Shown in pieces: positions 9,373 through 18,558 of a DNA stretch of 44,783 nucleotides; within the stretch, counting starts at the first letter, position 1; every line of letters starts with the position of its first letter. The stretch comes from Verrucomicrobiales bacterium (GTDB taxonomy: Bacteria; Verrucomicrobiota; Verrucomicrobiia; Verrucomicrobiales; DEV007). A program made the translations under genes and the position numbers. The notes under the pieces were generated by a model. That model had not been told where the DNA came from, did not search any database, and saw only the letters and a program-made list of their open reading frames with translations. The stretch lies in NCBI GenBank assembly GCA_028033615.1, contig JAOFDG010000009.1, positions 1-44,783 of the forward strand, given 5' to 3'.

Positions 9373-9543
9373 TTAGCTTTTGAATTCTGGCTCATTAAGG
9401 AGCACAGTTTTAGCTAATCTTAGATATCCTTGATCTTCTAGCGAAAGGTCTAATTCAGCATATTCATTCAGGGCTCTTAGAATTTCTCTTTTTCTGATAA
9501 GTTTTCTTGCCTTCGGACTGGCAAGTAGAATGCCCGGTTTCAT
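9373..9543 (-). CDS. Small hypothetical protein (56 aa)
   Basis: An ATG at 9541-9543 opens a 56-codon frame ending in TAA at 9373-9375. The product begins MKPGILLASPKARKLIRKRE and continues with a mostly helical, charged stretch (LRALNEYAELDLSLEDQGYL), ending in EFKS. Composition is protein-like: a basic amphipathic N-terminal helix followed by an acidic one. It lies 83 bases upstream of the MetE-like gene on the same strand and fills the gap before the leuC upstream region. No family is recognised. It might be a small regulatory or DNA/RNA-associated protein, but that is speculation. Confidence 0.5.
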   Translation of the reverse strand: MKPGILLASPKARKLIRKREILRALNEYAELDLSLEDQGYLRLAKTVLLNEPEFKS

Positions 9544-9795
9544 CAGGCAACATTATTTGCTTAGCATGTGTTATAGTCAAGGATTTCTTTATAATTAACT
9601 AATGTTAAATAAAAATTGGGCTAAATTTTATCATTATAGCCATTTTAATTCAAAAATTCTCTAGAGTTTGATTAGGTTCTACAATTATTAGCCTCCGAAG
9701 TGGGTATTTATTTTTTTCTCTGAAAAATTCACCACTTTTATTTATCAATTGTTGAATCTAGACCCGTATTGGGTTACCCCTCCTACGCTTTTTTA
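9544..9795 (+). promoter_or_regulatory. leuC upstream region with a candidate promoter and long leader
   Basis: About 250 AT-rich bases precede leuC. A perfect TATAAT lies at 9590-9595, but no good -35 is found 16-18 bases before it. Transcription from there would give a leader of about 190 bases. The leader holds a 20-codon ORF (ATG at 9602, stop TAG 9662-9664) with only two Leu codons. It also holds a loose inverted repeat AAGTGG...CCACTT around 9699-9737, and ACCCGTATTGGGT near 9763. None of this resembles a classical leucine attenuator (no Leu-codon run) or a known riboswitch. Confidence 0.35.
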
Positions 9796-11205
9796 ATGGC
9801 TAAAAACCTCTTCCAGAAAGTTTGGGATGCCCATGCTGTTCGTGAGCTGTCCAATGGACAGACTCAATTGCTCATTGGTACGCACTTAATTCATGAGGTG
9901 ACCTCTCCTCAAGCCTTTGGCATGTTGAGGGATCTAGGAATAAAAGTTAAATATCCCAATAGGACCTTTGCAACGGTTGATCACATTGTTCCAACTGACC
10001 AGAGAGAACAGCCTTTTAGTGATCCTTTGGCTGACGCGATGATCAAGGAGCTTGCTAAGAATGCAGAAGAGTTTGGAGTGACCTATTTTGATCTCGCTTC
10101 GGGAAAACAAGGAGTCGTTCATGTAGTTGGACCTGAACAAGGAATTACTCAACCTGGAACCACTATAGCTTGCGGCGATTCTCATACAGCAACTCACGGT
10201 GCTTTTGGTGCTATTGCTTTTGGTATAGGTACGACTCAAGTAAGGGATGTATTAGCTACTCAAACGATGGCTCTAGGTAAGTTGAAAGTTCGAAGAATTA
10301 ATGTTGATGGTGATTTAAAACCTGGAGTATATGCTAAGGACGTAGCACTTCATATTATTGCGCTGCTGGGAGCTAATGGAGGCATTGGCTTCGCATATGA
10401 ATATGGTGGTACATTGTTTGATGCACTTTCTATGGAGGAGAGAATGACGGTATGTAATATGGCGATTGAGGGTGGAGCTCGTTGTGGTTACGTCAACCCT
10501 GATGATAAAACTTTTGATTATCTCAAAGGTCGACCATATTCACCTGAGGGTGATAATTGGGATGAAGCCGTTTTAAGATGGAAATCATTTGCTTCGGATC
10601 CCGACTGTGAGTACGACGATATTATTAACATTTCTGCGGATGAAATTGCCCCTACTGTCACTTGGGGAGTAAGCCCTGACCAAGGTTTTTCTATTGAGGG
10701 AGTCATTCCAGACCCATCAGTTGAAAAAAATGAGAATGATAGATTGTCAGTTCAAGAGGCAATCAGTTACATGAAACTAGAGCCAGGTGAGCCCATTAAA
10801 GGAACAAAAATTGATGTAGCTTTTCTTGGAAGTTGCACTAATGGAAGATTGTCTGATTTCCGAGAGGTCGCAAAGTATCTTAAAGGTCATAAGGTTTCTG
10901 AGGGAGTTAAAGCAATCGCTGTTCCTGGATCTCAAGTCGTTGATTTGATGGCTAAAAAGGAGGGCCTAGATAAGATATTCAGTGACGCAGGTTTTGAGTG
11001 GAGAGCAGCTGGGTGTTCAATGTGTCTAGCAATGAATCCTGACAAACTAGTAGGGGATCAACTCTGTGCGAGTTCATCTAATAGAAATTTCAAAGGTCGT
11101 CAAGGTAGTCCAACTGGCAGAACTGTTCTAATGAGCCCTGTTATGGTGGCAGCAGCAGCAGTTAACGGTTATATTAGTGACGCTCGCGAAGTTTTTTCAA
11201 TTTAA
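9796..11205 (+). CDS. leuC: 3-isopropylmalate dehydratase large subunit
   Basis: Isomerises 2-isopropylmalate to 3-isopropylmalate with LeuD, in leucine biosynthesis; a cytoplasmic [4Fe-4S] aconitase-family enzyme. Cluster ligands are in FLGSCTNGR and [11 protein letters not shown], and the substrate-site block [12 protein letters not shown] is intact. The ATG at 9796 gives [15 protein letters not shown], the canonical family N terminus, and 469 aa, a normal length. An in-frame TTG at 9769 would add nine residues not found in the family. leuD follows after a 12-base gap, so the two subunits are co-transcribed. No Shine-Dalgarno is present; the bases before the ATG are pyrimidine-rich (cccctcct). 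Confidence 0.96.
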   Translation: MAKNLFQKVWDAHAVRELSNGQTQLLIGTHLIHEVTSPQAFGMLRDLGIKVKYPNRTFATVDHIVPTDQREQPFSDPLADAMIKELAKNAEEFGVTYFDLASGKQGVVHVVGPEQGITQPGTTIACGDSHTATHGAFGAIAFGIGTTQVRDVLATQTMALGKLKVRRINVDGDLKPGVYAKDVALHIIALLGANGGIGFAYEYGGTLFDALSMEERMTVCNMAIEGGARCGYVNPDDKTFDYLKGRPYSPEGDNWDEAVLRWKSFASDPDCEYDDIINISADEIAPTVTWGVSPDQGFSIEGVIPDPSVEKNENDRLSVQEAISYMKLEPGEPIKGTKIDVAFLGSCTNGRLSDFREVAKYLKGHKVSEGVKAIAVPGSQVVDLMAKKEGLDKIFSDAGFEWRAAGCSMCLAMNPDKLVGDQLCASSSNRNFKGRQGSPTGRTVLMSPVMVAAAAVNGYISDAREVFSI

Positions 11206-11217
11206 TATTTTTTAAAT

Positions 11218-11817
11218 ATGGCTCTAGAGAAGATTAAAGAAGTCAAAGGTAAGGCAGTATATGTTCAGGGAAACGATATTGATACTGATCGGATTATTCC
11301 TGCGCGTTTTATGAAATGCGTAACATTTGATGGTTTGGGAGAATTTCTTTTTTACGATGTTCGTAAAGATGTCGAAGGAAACGATAAAGAGCACCCTCTT
11401 AATGAGCCTAGATTTTCAGGAGCTTCTATTCTTATATCAAATGCTAATTTTGGATGCGGTTCTTCTCGTGAGCATGCACCGCAAGCTCTTTATCGATATG
11501 GATTTCGTGCGATACTAGCTGAAAGTTATGCTGAAATATTTTTTGGTAATTGCTGCGGCCTAGGGGTTCCGTGTGCTGTAGCGTCGCATGAAAATATTAA
11601 GAAAATTTCTAGTCTCATTGATCAAAATCCTGAGATCGAAGTGCATTTAGATGTTGCTAATTCTAAAATTATTACCAGTGAACTAACCTTTTCAGTCGAC
11701 ATCCCTCCAGGTGCAAGAGAGGCCTTAACAGAAGGTCGGTGGGATCCTATTGCAGAGCTTCAAGAGGCTGAGCAAGCCGTTGATGATGTAGTTAATGAGC
11801 TTGGTTATGCTATTTGA
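11218..11817 (+). CDS. leuD: 3-isopropylmalate dehydratase small subunit
   Basis: Small subunit partner of LeuC, contributing the swivelling aconitase-D domain that closes the active site. The family signatures NDIDTDRIIPARFMK and NFGCGSSREHAPQAL are both clear. At 199 aa it is normal for bacterial LeuD of the short type. It lies 12 bases downstream of leuC. Its 3' end overlaps the converging glycosyltransferase gene by eight bases, so no room exists for a dedicated terminator between them. Confidence 0.95.
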   Translation: MALEKIKEVKGKAVYVQGNDIDTDRIIPARFMKCVTFDGLGEFLFYDVRKDVEGNDKEHPLNEPRFSGASILISNANFGCGSSREHAPQALYRYGFRAILAESYAEIFFGNCCGLGVPCAVASHENIKKISSLIDQNPEIEVHLDVANSKIITSELTFSVDIPPGAREALTEGRWDPIAELQEAEQAVDDVVNELGYAI

Positions 11818-13762
11818 ATTTAGTATTTATTAGTCTAAATACTTCGTATTTACTAAATGGGTCTAGGCCATTAAATTCCCTGGATTTATGAAAATGCTCA
11901 CTTGATTCAAGAATGGTCATTGCTTCAGTATTTTCTTCTTCAGTTGAATTCAGGTATCGGTAGCCAAAAAGTATAAGAAGTTTTCTATTATTAGTATTTG
12001 CTTCTACTATTTTAGTCTTTAATTCATCGGAAGTATTAATAATTGATGACGCTGGGAAGTATAACTTCATCAACTTTCCTCCAAATCCATAGGATAGAAT
12101 ATCGATAACTTCTTCCGAATCTTGACGCCTTTTAAGATATGACTCGATTTCTTTTTGAGTAGAGTGAGGGCGGTTGAGTGTTAACTTTCTTTGTTTACCA
12201 TTTAATGATTGGCAGAGAGAAATGCAGATAAGAAATATTACTACGTTTACCCAACGTCTTTTCTTAATTAGTTTAAGAGTTCCTATCATTCCAATGCTCA
12301 TTAATATTGTCGTGGGAATGATCATTATGGAAACAAACCGGTTGTGGTGGTGACTTTGTGTAATCGTAGAGCTAAGGAGAATTGATAATGCGCCCAAGAG
12401 AATTATGAAGATTAAAATTTTCGCTGCTCCTTCTCTATGTAGCCATGTTTTCATAAACCCAATAGCTATTGCCGTGATGCTTATGAGAATCACGGCAGAA
12501 GTTATGAATGGATAGGTGAAAAATTGATTACTGAGAGAATTAGAAATTATTGGGAATTCAATAATTTCACCAATCGAGTTAAATGGTAATCCGAAAATTA
12601 TCATACTGATGGAATCAATCCAGTTGCCAAAGGTTTCGATTCCATAGTCTGGAATTATTCTCCATTCATTTAATTGCATAATATTTGGAGAATATAGGGG
12701 AAAAAATATCATTAGAGAGATTGCGTGAGAGATAAAAATTCGGCTAAGAAAAAATGAACGGTTAGAAATATTATCCTCTTTGTTTCTTATCAGAATGTAC
12801 CCGCAAATAAAAAATCCAATTGCATAAATTAAACCATCTGGAATTAACCACGATGTCATGAGTTGAGTAAAACTAAATATTATCCAATATCGCCAACGAC
12901 CACTTGTGTCATTAATTGATTTAGTTAGGAATAATGCGGTTAAGATAATTAAAAAAATCAATATTCCATCTGTAGTTACTAGCGATCCGTTCTCGATATG
13001 CCAGGGATGCATTGCCAATAAAAACGATGCAAGGATACCTCCATTTTTGAAACCCCAATTTTTCATTAGTATTCCTATCAAGAATATTGATGCAAGTGAG
13101 GCTAAAAAGTTTGGGAGCCTTATAGCGAATTCACTAAAAATAGGATCAGTGAATTCTCCCATTGAGGACCACGTGCCGTGACTTAACTTAACCATGGCTT
13201 TTAGTAGTGGGCTTTTGTCAGGAGATGGATAGTCCCATAGAACAGAGCTCCAGTCATCCGAAGAAGTTACAGAATTATAGGAATCTATTTTTTCAGAGTC
13301 TCCTCCTAGTATTTCAAACTCTTCCCATGAAAGACTGCTGTTTATCAGATTCCATCTTAGAAATGCACCCAAAAAGACGATCAGAAGAAGTGTTATCCAG
13401 TAATAATAAGATGGTGTCTTTTTGAATGTGAAGTCAATGCTGTTCTTTATTTTAAGTGTGCAGAATGACCACCTCCTCCAAGTCAGAAGCAGGGTTGAAC
13501 AAATGATTGAGCTAATTAAAAATCCCCACCACGTGCCAATAATTACATAATTATCAGATGGATTCACTTGAAGTGAGTCTCCTTGGCCCACTTTCCATGG
13601 TTTAACTGAGGTTATCAGGTATGAAATAACCCCTAATAATATAATTGATAGGGTGAACCTGATCCATTTGCCTTCTGCTTTCCAGAAGCTATTTTCTTGC
13701 CTGAAAAAGATGTTACGTTTAGGCACAATATGAAGTTTGGCTATTTGCTGCCAATATTCCAA
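11810..13762 (-). CDS. Membrane glycosyltransferase (GT39/ArnT-like superfamily)
   Basis: A 650-residue polytopic membrane protein with ten or more hydrophobic segments, beginning after a basic N-terminal stretch. The first extracytoplasmic loop carries LRWNLINSSLSWEEFEILGG, where the family has its catalytic acidic pair, and is followed by EFAIRLPNFLASLASIFLIG, a typical block of polyprenyl-phosphate-sugar-dependent transferases of the PMT/ArnT/GT-C class. The C-terminal 130 residues are soluble. Acceptor and sugar are unknown. The only fitting start is a TTG at 13762 (or an inner GTG at Val13), since no ATG occurs before the first membrane span. It is divergent from the ABC exporter gene, 77 bases apart, which may hint at a shared envelope-glycan role. 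Confidence 0.75.
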   Translation of the reverse strand: MEYWQQIAKLHIVPKRNIFFRQENSFWKAEGKWIRFTLSIILLGVISYLITSVKPWKVGQGDSLQVNPSDNYVIIGTWWGFLISSIICSTLLLTWRRWSFCTLKIKNSIDFTFKKTPSYYYWITLLLIVFLGAFLRWNLINSSLSWEEFEILGGDSEKIDSYNSVTSSDDWSSVLWDYPSPDKSPLLKAMVKLSHGTWSSMGEFTDPIFSEFAIRLPNFLASLASIFLIGILMKNWGFKNGGILASFLLAMHPWHIENGSLVTTDGILIFLIILTALFLTKSINDTSGRWRYWIIFSFTQLMTSWLIPDGLIYAIGFFICGYILIRNKEDNISNRSFFLSRIFISHAISLMIFFPLYSPNIMQLNEWRIIPDYGIETFGNWIDSISMIIFGLPFNSIGEIIEFPIISNSLSNQFFTYPFITSAVILISITAIAIGFMKTWLHREGAAKILIFIILLGALSILLSSTITQSHHHNRFVSIMIIPTTILMSIGMIGTLKLIKKRRWVNVVIFLICISLCQSLNGKQRKLTLNRPHSTQKEIESYLKRRQDSEEVIDILSYGFGGKLMKLYFPASSIINTSDELKTKIVEANTNNRKLLILFGYRYLNSTEEENTEAMTILESSEHFHKSREFNGLDPFSKYEVFRLINTKFK

Positions 13763-13839
13763 TAGTTTCTTTATTAACCTGTACTTGCGATAACTGCTTC
13801 TATGCGCTTTAGCTAGTTTGTAATTTTGATTTCCCGCAC

Positions 13840-15567
13840 TTGAAAACGATACTCAGAGTTTTTTCCTATTTAAAAAGATACCCAAAGTTGGGTTCGTTAC
13901 AGTTGATTTGCGCCATAGTAGCAACTTTATTGGCCATTGTTTTTCCTAATATCGCTCGATTAGTATTAGATGAAGCCGTCCCCCAGAAAAGAGAAGACCT
14001 TTTAATTTCTTATACGCTATTAGCTTGCCTTGCTTACTTTGGTAGAGATTTGCTCAATTCTCTTAGAATCATGCTTAATAACACTTTCGAGCAAAAAGTG
14101 ATTTACGATATAAGAAGCGATTTATACGAGAAGCTGCAAAGACTACCTTTGAAGTGGTTCGATAATCGGCCAACTGGAGATATTATGACTAGAGTGGCTG
14201 AGGATGTCACGTCAATGGAAAGAGTCTTGATTGATGGTATTGAGCAGGGGTTGGTCGCTTTACTACAAATAGTGGCAGTGAGTTTGGTTATGTTTTGGAT
14301 TAATCCTACCCTTGCAGCATGGGCTGTCGTGCCAGTGCCTTTTTTATTTATAGGGGCAATGATTTATACCAGTACTAGGGATAGATACAGAACTGTTCGT
14401 AAAGCCACATCCGAAATGAATGCGCTTTTGCATGATAACATTTCAGGTATTAGACAAATTAAGGCGTACACAATGGAAGCGAGTGAACTTAAAAGGTTCA
14501 ATGCAGCTAGTGACAAAGTAAGAAAAGCGACACTTAGAACAATGTTTGCATGGGCAATTTATAATCCTTCCATGAGTTTTATCGGAGGAATTGGTTTTAT
14601 TCTTGTGATTGGTTTCGGTGGTAACCTTGCTCTTCAAGGCCAGATATCTCCTGGTGAAATCACAGCGTTCCTTCTCTACTTGACTCTTTTTTATGAACCA
14701 GTCAGTAGGCTTCATCAATTAAATCAAATGCTCCAATCTGGTCGTGCAGCGGCTGAAAGAGTCTTTGATATACTTGACTCGGTCGATGAACCAGGACTAA
14801 ACGATGGAGTTGATTTAAAGGTCCCAGTGAATGGTAAAGTTGAATATAGGGATGTGGAATTTAATTATGCTGAAGGTATTCAAACTATTAATGGAGTGAA
14901 TCTGAATGCCGACCCAGGGCAGACGATTGCCCTAGTGGGACCGACTGGGGCAGGTAAAACTACTGTCATCAATTTACTTACTCGGTTTTATGAACATGGG
15001 TCCGGCGATATACTTATTGACGGAGTCGAAGTTAAAAAAATATCCAAAGAATCATTAAGAAGCGCTATTGGCTACGTGACCCAAGAAAGTTTTTTATTTA
15101 ATGGAACAGTTAGAGAGAATCTTTTGCTTGCTAATAGAGACGCTAGCGAAGATCAAATGTGGGACTCATTGAAAGTTGCAAATGCCTATGACTTCATAAA
15201 ATGCCTTCCAGAAGGTTTAGATACTCAAGTGGGTGAGCGAGGAGTGAAACTGAGTGTTGGCGAGAAACAGAGAGTCAGTATAGCTAGAGCGCTTCTTCGG
15301 AATCCTCCAATTCTTCTTCTAGATGAGGCCACTGCTAGTGTTGATACTGAGACTGAGAGGTTAATCCAACAAGCCTTAGAAAGATTAATGGAAGATAGAA
15401 CCAGTTTTGTTATTGCTCATAGGCTAAGTACTGTTCGAGGAGCCGATAACATTTACGTCCTGGATAACGGTAAAGTGGTTGAGAGCGGTACCCACGAAGA
15501 CCTATTATCTATGTCAGGTCTTTATGCTGAACTTTGCAGAACAAGCTTTTTAGATGAGCAAGAATAG
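13840..15567 (+). CDS. MsbA-type ABC exporter (fused permease and ATPase)
   Basis: A half-transporter of 575 residues: six membrane helices (about 18-310), then an ATPase domain. Walker A is GPTGAGKTT (near 367-375), the signature is LSVGEKQR rather than LSGGQ, Walker B is ILLLDEATASVD, and the switch His is in IAHRLS. Type IV exporters like this function as homodimers; MsbA-like members flip lipids or lipid-linked glycans. The start is a TTG at 13840 (MKTILRVFSYLKRYPKLG); no in-frame ATG lies upstream before a stop. The divergent neighbour is a membrane glycosyltransferase, so a lipid-linked substrate is plausible but not shown. The stop is one base from the convergent DUF6702 gene. Confidence 0.9.
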   Translation: MKTILRVFSYLKRYPKLGSLQLICAIVATLLAIVFPNIARLVLDEAVPQKREDLLISYTLLACLAYFGRDLLNSLRIMLNNTFEQKVIYDIRSDLYEKLQRLPLKWFDNRPTGDIMTRVAEDVTSMERVLIDGIEQGLVALLQIVAVSLVMFWINPTLAAWAVVPVPFLFIGAMIYTSTRDRYRTVRKATSEMNALLHDNISGIRQIKAYTMEASELKRFNAASDKVRKATLRTMFAWAIYNPSMSFIGGIGFILVIGFGGNLALQGQISPGEITAFLLYLTLFYEPVSRLHQLNQMLQSGRAAAERVFDILDSVDEPGLNDGVDLKVPVNGKVEYRDVEFNYAEGIQTINGVNLNADPGQTIALVGPTGAGKTTVINLLTRFYEHGSGDILIDGVEVKKISKESLRSAIGYVTQESFLFNGTVRENLLLANRDASEDQMWDSLKVANAYDFIKCLPEGLDTQVGERGVKLSVGEKQRVSIARALLRNPPILLLDEATASVDTETERLIQQALERLMEDRTSFVIAHRLSTVRGADNIYVLDNGKVVESGTHEDLLSMSGLYAELCRTSFLDEQE

Positions 15568-15568
15568 T

Positions 15569-16084
15569 TTACTTCAGATTTAGTTTGAGAGAAACCTCTC
15601 TATTATTTCCTTCGAATGAAAGTATTTTTTTGCGGTCTCCCACCCTGTATTCGATTACATTTTTTTGACCGTCTAAATCATCAAAAAAAATTGTATTTCT
15701 GATCTTACAAAGATGAGGTTCTTGTTTTTCTCCTATCTTGAAGGAAAAAAATATCCAAGTATTTGTTATTCCGATTTCCTTATCAGAATAACTGGCATAA
15801 ACATTTTTACCAGATGGTAGCACCACGTAAAAATTCTTTGAGAGATAGCCTTCTATTAGTTGATTAATATTTTTTGATTTTTCTAAATCGACTTTTCCTT
15901 TGATTTGATCTGATATTGCAGATTCTAGATCGACGCCTCTTAATCTAAGCGAAACTTCAATTGATTGAGTTTTGGGATTCCATTGAGCTTCAGCAAATGT
16001 TGCATGTACGGGGTGACCGTATGAAAAATTTTCAAATGAATAAATTAAGATTACTAATGCCGCTATTGTCCAAGCCTTATTCAT
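15569..16084 (-). CDS. DUF6702 family secreted protein
   Basis: A 171-residue protein with a hydrophobic signal sequence (about 1-22), followed by GHPVHATFAEAQWNPKTQSI and VSLRLRGVDLESAI. This is the pattern of DUF6702 proteins, which carry an HP(V/L)H motif right after the signal peptide and are common beside M1 peptidases in Bacteroidetes. The start overlaps the end of the M1 peptidase gene by eight bases, so the two are translationally coupled and probably work together in the periplasm. The molecular function is unknown. The assignment to DUF6702 is by recall of the pattern, not by search. Confidence 0.7.
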   Translation of the reverse strand: MNKAWTIAALVILIYSFENFSYGHPVHATFAEAQWNPKTQSIEVSLRLRGVDLESAISDQIKGKVDLEKSKNINQLIEGYLSKNFYVVLPSGKNVYASYSDKEIGITNTWIFFSFKIGEKQEPHLCKIRNTIFFDDLDGQKNVIEYRVGDRKKILSFEGNNREVSLKLNLK

Positions 16085-18434
16085 TTGATTTATCTACCTT
16101 GGTTTGCTTCTCTTTCTTTGATCGCTCTTCCTCTGCGCGGGCCTTCTGCATTGGATTCTTGTCCCGCTTTCTTTTTTGAAGTTGAAAACGTGATTCAATT
16201 GCTTTGCGAGGCCAGAAATTATTTTGTCTATCAGTGTCCGCAGTTTCTAGCATTGGATCGACCTCAATTTGAGTTATTTCCTTTTGAGATATTATCAATT
16301 TATTAACGCTTCCGTTGTTCCTTTTCCATATTTCAGCTGGTATTCTCACTCGTTTATTTTTTCCGTCCTTAAAACTGATCTCTAGAATAACAGGTGAGAC
16401 AAGGCCGCCAATGTTTTCAAGTTCCACAACATAAAATTTCTTTCGTAAAGATAGCAATTTTAATTCTTCAGGCTCAAGGTCCTTTAACCATTCATTGTAT
16501 TCCCTTCGGTCAGATTTTGTTATATCGAGCGGATCATATTTGTTGTAGAAATCAAGAAGGTTTCTGTTCCTGTCTACCGCCTTAGAAATGGACCCGTTTC
16601 TTTCGTCGATTAAGTCTTTAGCGTCAAGATCTTCTCTCTTCTGTTTTTTTAAGGGTTTCTCAATGTCTGGATCCTTGGTATCAATTTCAAATAATCTTAA
16701 TGATTTGACCCCTATATCGATATTTTTAGTGGTGTAGAACCACCCCCTCCAAAACCAATCGAGGTCCTTGCTTGATGCATCTTCCATTGTCCTAAAGAAA
16801 TCTGCTGGCTCTGGCCTCTTGAACATCCACCTCGTTGAGTATTCTTTAAAAGCAAAATCGAATAATTTTCGACCCATCACAGTTTCTCTTAATACATTTA
16901 ATGCGGCAGCAGGCTTACTGTATGCATTATTTCCAAATTGGTGAATGGACTCCGAATTAGTCATTATTGGTCTTTGTTTTGAGCTAGCCATATAACTGGT
17001 TATAGATTTTGGCTTCCCTCTACCAGATGACCATTTTTGCTGCCATTCGGCTTGGGCAAGAAATTGTAAAAATGTGTTTAGGCCCTCATCCATCCATGTC
17101 CATTGCCGTTCATCTGAGTTAACAATCATGGGAAACCAGTTATGACCAACTTCATGAATAACCACTCCGATTAATGCGTTTTTTGTGCTTTCGGAATAGG
17201 TTCCATCCTCCTCTGGCCTTGGTCCATTAAAGCAAATCATTGGATACTCCATTCCGAAGACTGGTCCATTGACGCTGATTGCTACAGGATAAGGATAATC
17301 AAAAGTGAATTTAGAATATACATCAAGGGTATGGGCAACAGATTCAGTTGAATATTTACTCCAAAGAGGCTCAGCTTCGATAGGATAATAGGACATTGCC
17401 CATGCTTTTTTACCTTTAGAAAATTCATGATACTTGGCATCCCATATAAATTTACGAGAGGATGCCCAAGCAAAGTCTCTAACGTTCTTTGCTTTAAAAA
17501 CCCATGTTTTTTTATTATTAACTTTTTCATCCTTGGTTTGATTTTTTTCTGCTTCCTCAGGGTTTACTATGAACGTTATTTCACCGGATGATTTGGCCTT
17601 ATTCCAACGGTTAATTTGTTCCGTTGTCATAACGTTTTTAGGATTTTGTAGCTCACCTGTTGCAGCGACGATATGATCTGCTGGAGTCGTTATCTCAACA
17701 GTGTAATTTCCAAATTCTAATGCGAATTCTCCACTGCCTAAAAATTGTTTGTTTTGCCAGCCTGTATAATCTGTGTATGCAGCCATTCTTGGGAACCATT
17801 GAGCTAGTTCATAAATATAATTTTTATCTTTCTTAAAAAACTCATAACCACTGCGAGCTCGATTAAGGTCTGCATCAATGATGTTGTATTCCCAATCTAT
17901 TTGAAAAATAAAATTTGATCCTGAAGTCATTGGATCGTCTAAATCGATTCTCATCATCGTTCCGACAATTTCATGTTTTATCGGTTTTCCTTTCTGATTA
18001 GAAACACTTTTAATCTTATGTCCTCCTTGGAAAGTTTCACGGTATAGCTGTGACCTTAACCTTTGAAAACTCATGTTATCCAATCCCGGCGCTTCCTTGG
18101 TTAAAGACTCATCTGAACCAGGAGCGAAACGGTTCTGGTCAAGTTGAACCCATAAGTACTTAAGTTCGTGAGGGGAGTTATTGCGGTAATTGATTTTTTC
18201 AGATCCTACCAGTCTCTGTTTTTCATCGTCCAACTGAACTTGAATATTATAGTCCACTCTTTGTTGCCAATACTTAGGACCAGGAGCTCCTGAAGCGAGT
18301 CGAGATTCATTCGGCGAAGGTAGGAGCTCGTGAATTTGCCTGAATGGATCTTCTTCATACGTGGGTGGTTGTCCTTGAATGAATGAGATTGCGCTTATAG
18401 CGATCACTATAAGTGTACATAGGTATAGTTTCAT
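16077..18434 (-). CDS. Secreted M1 family zinc metallopeptidase
   Basis: A 785-residue gluzincin aminopeptidase-type protein with an N-terminal signal peptide (about 1-21). The zinc motif HEVGH (H427, E428, H431) is followed 18 residues later by the third ligand E450 in WMDEGLNTF, the HExxH-x18-E pattern of M1. The exopeptidase GAMEN motif is replaced by GMEYP (394-398), as in the large M1 branch found in Bacteroidetes. The C terminus (about 740-785) is an unusually charged Lys/Arg/Glu stretch. It is probably periplasmic and degrades peptides. It is followed by, and overlaps, the DUF6702 gene. No Shine-Dalgarno precedes the ATG. Confidence 0.92.
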   Translation of the reverse strand: MKLYLCTLIVIAISAISFIQGQPPTYEEDPFRQIHELLPSPNESRLASGAPGPKYWQQRVDYNIQVQLDDEKQRLVGSEKINYRNNSPHELKYLWVQLDQNRFAPGSDESLTKEAPGLDNMSFQRLRSQLYRETFQGGHKIKSVSNQKGKPIKHEIVGTMMRIDLDDPMTSGSNFIFQIDWEYNIIDADLNRARSGYEFFKKDKNYIYELAQWFPRMAAYTDYTGWQNKQFLGSGEFALEFGNYTVEITTPADHIVAATGELQNPKNVMTTEQINRWNKAKSSGEITFIVNPEEAEKNQTKDEKVNNKKTWVFKAKNVRDFAWASSRKFIWDAKYHEFSKGKKAWAMSYYPIEAEPLWSKYSTESVAHTLDVYSKFTFDYPYPVAISVNGPVFGMEYPMICFNGPRPEEDGTYSESTKNALIGVVIHEVGHNWFPMIVNSDERQWTWMDEGLNTFLQFLAQAEWQQKWSSGRGKPKSITSYMASSKQRPIMTNSESIHQFGNNAYSKPAAALNVLRETVMGRKLFDFAFKEYSTRWMFKRPEPADFFRTMEDASSKDLDWFWRGWFYTTKNIDIGVKSLRLFEIDTKDPDIEKPLKKQKREDLDAKDLIDERNGSISKAVDRNRNLLDFYNKYDPLDITKSDRREYNEWLKDLEPEELKLLSLRKKFYVVELENIGGLVSPVILEISFKDGKNKRVRIPAEIWKRNNGSVNKLIISQKEITQIEVDPMLETADTDRQNNFWPRKAIESRFQLQKRKRDKNPMQKARAEEERSKKEKQTKVDKSNE

Positions 18435-18558
18435 CTTTTGAGTAGGGGATTATTTGGGGAGATAACTTTAGTATAATCTCAAATTTCTGCAATTTTTAGA
18501 TTATCCATATTTATGAGAAATCCAAATATTTCAGATTTATCTGCTTTTAATCGAATTT

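Noticed and set aside
9602..9664. Leucine attenuator leader peptide
   Set aside because: Only two Leu codons, not consecutive, and no terminator hairpin with a T run follows.
9769..9795. TTG start adding nine residues to LeuC
   Set aside because: The LeuC family begins at MAK..F.K.WDAH, which the ATG at 9796 provides; the extra residues match nothing.
18025..18050. Half-site resembling parS (gtttcacg)
   Set aside because: Only one half of the palindrome is present and it lies inside the M1 peptidase gene; no true 16-base parS was found.
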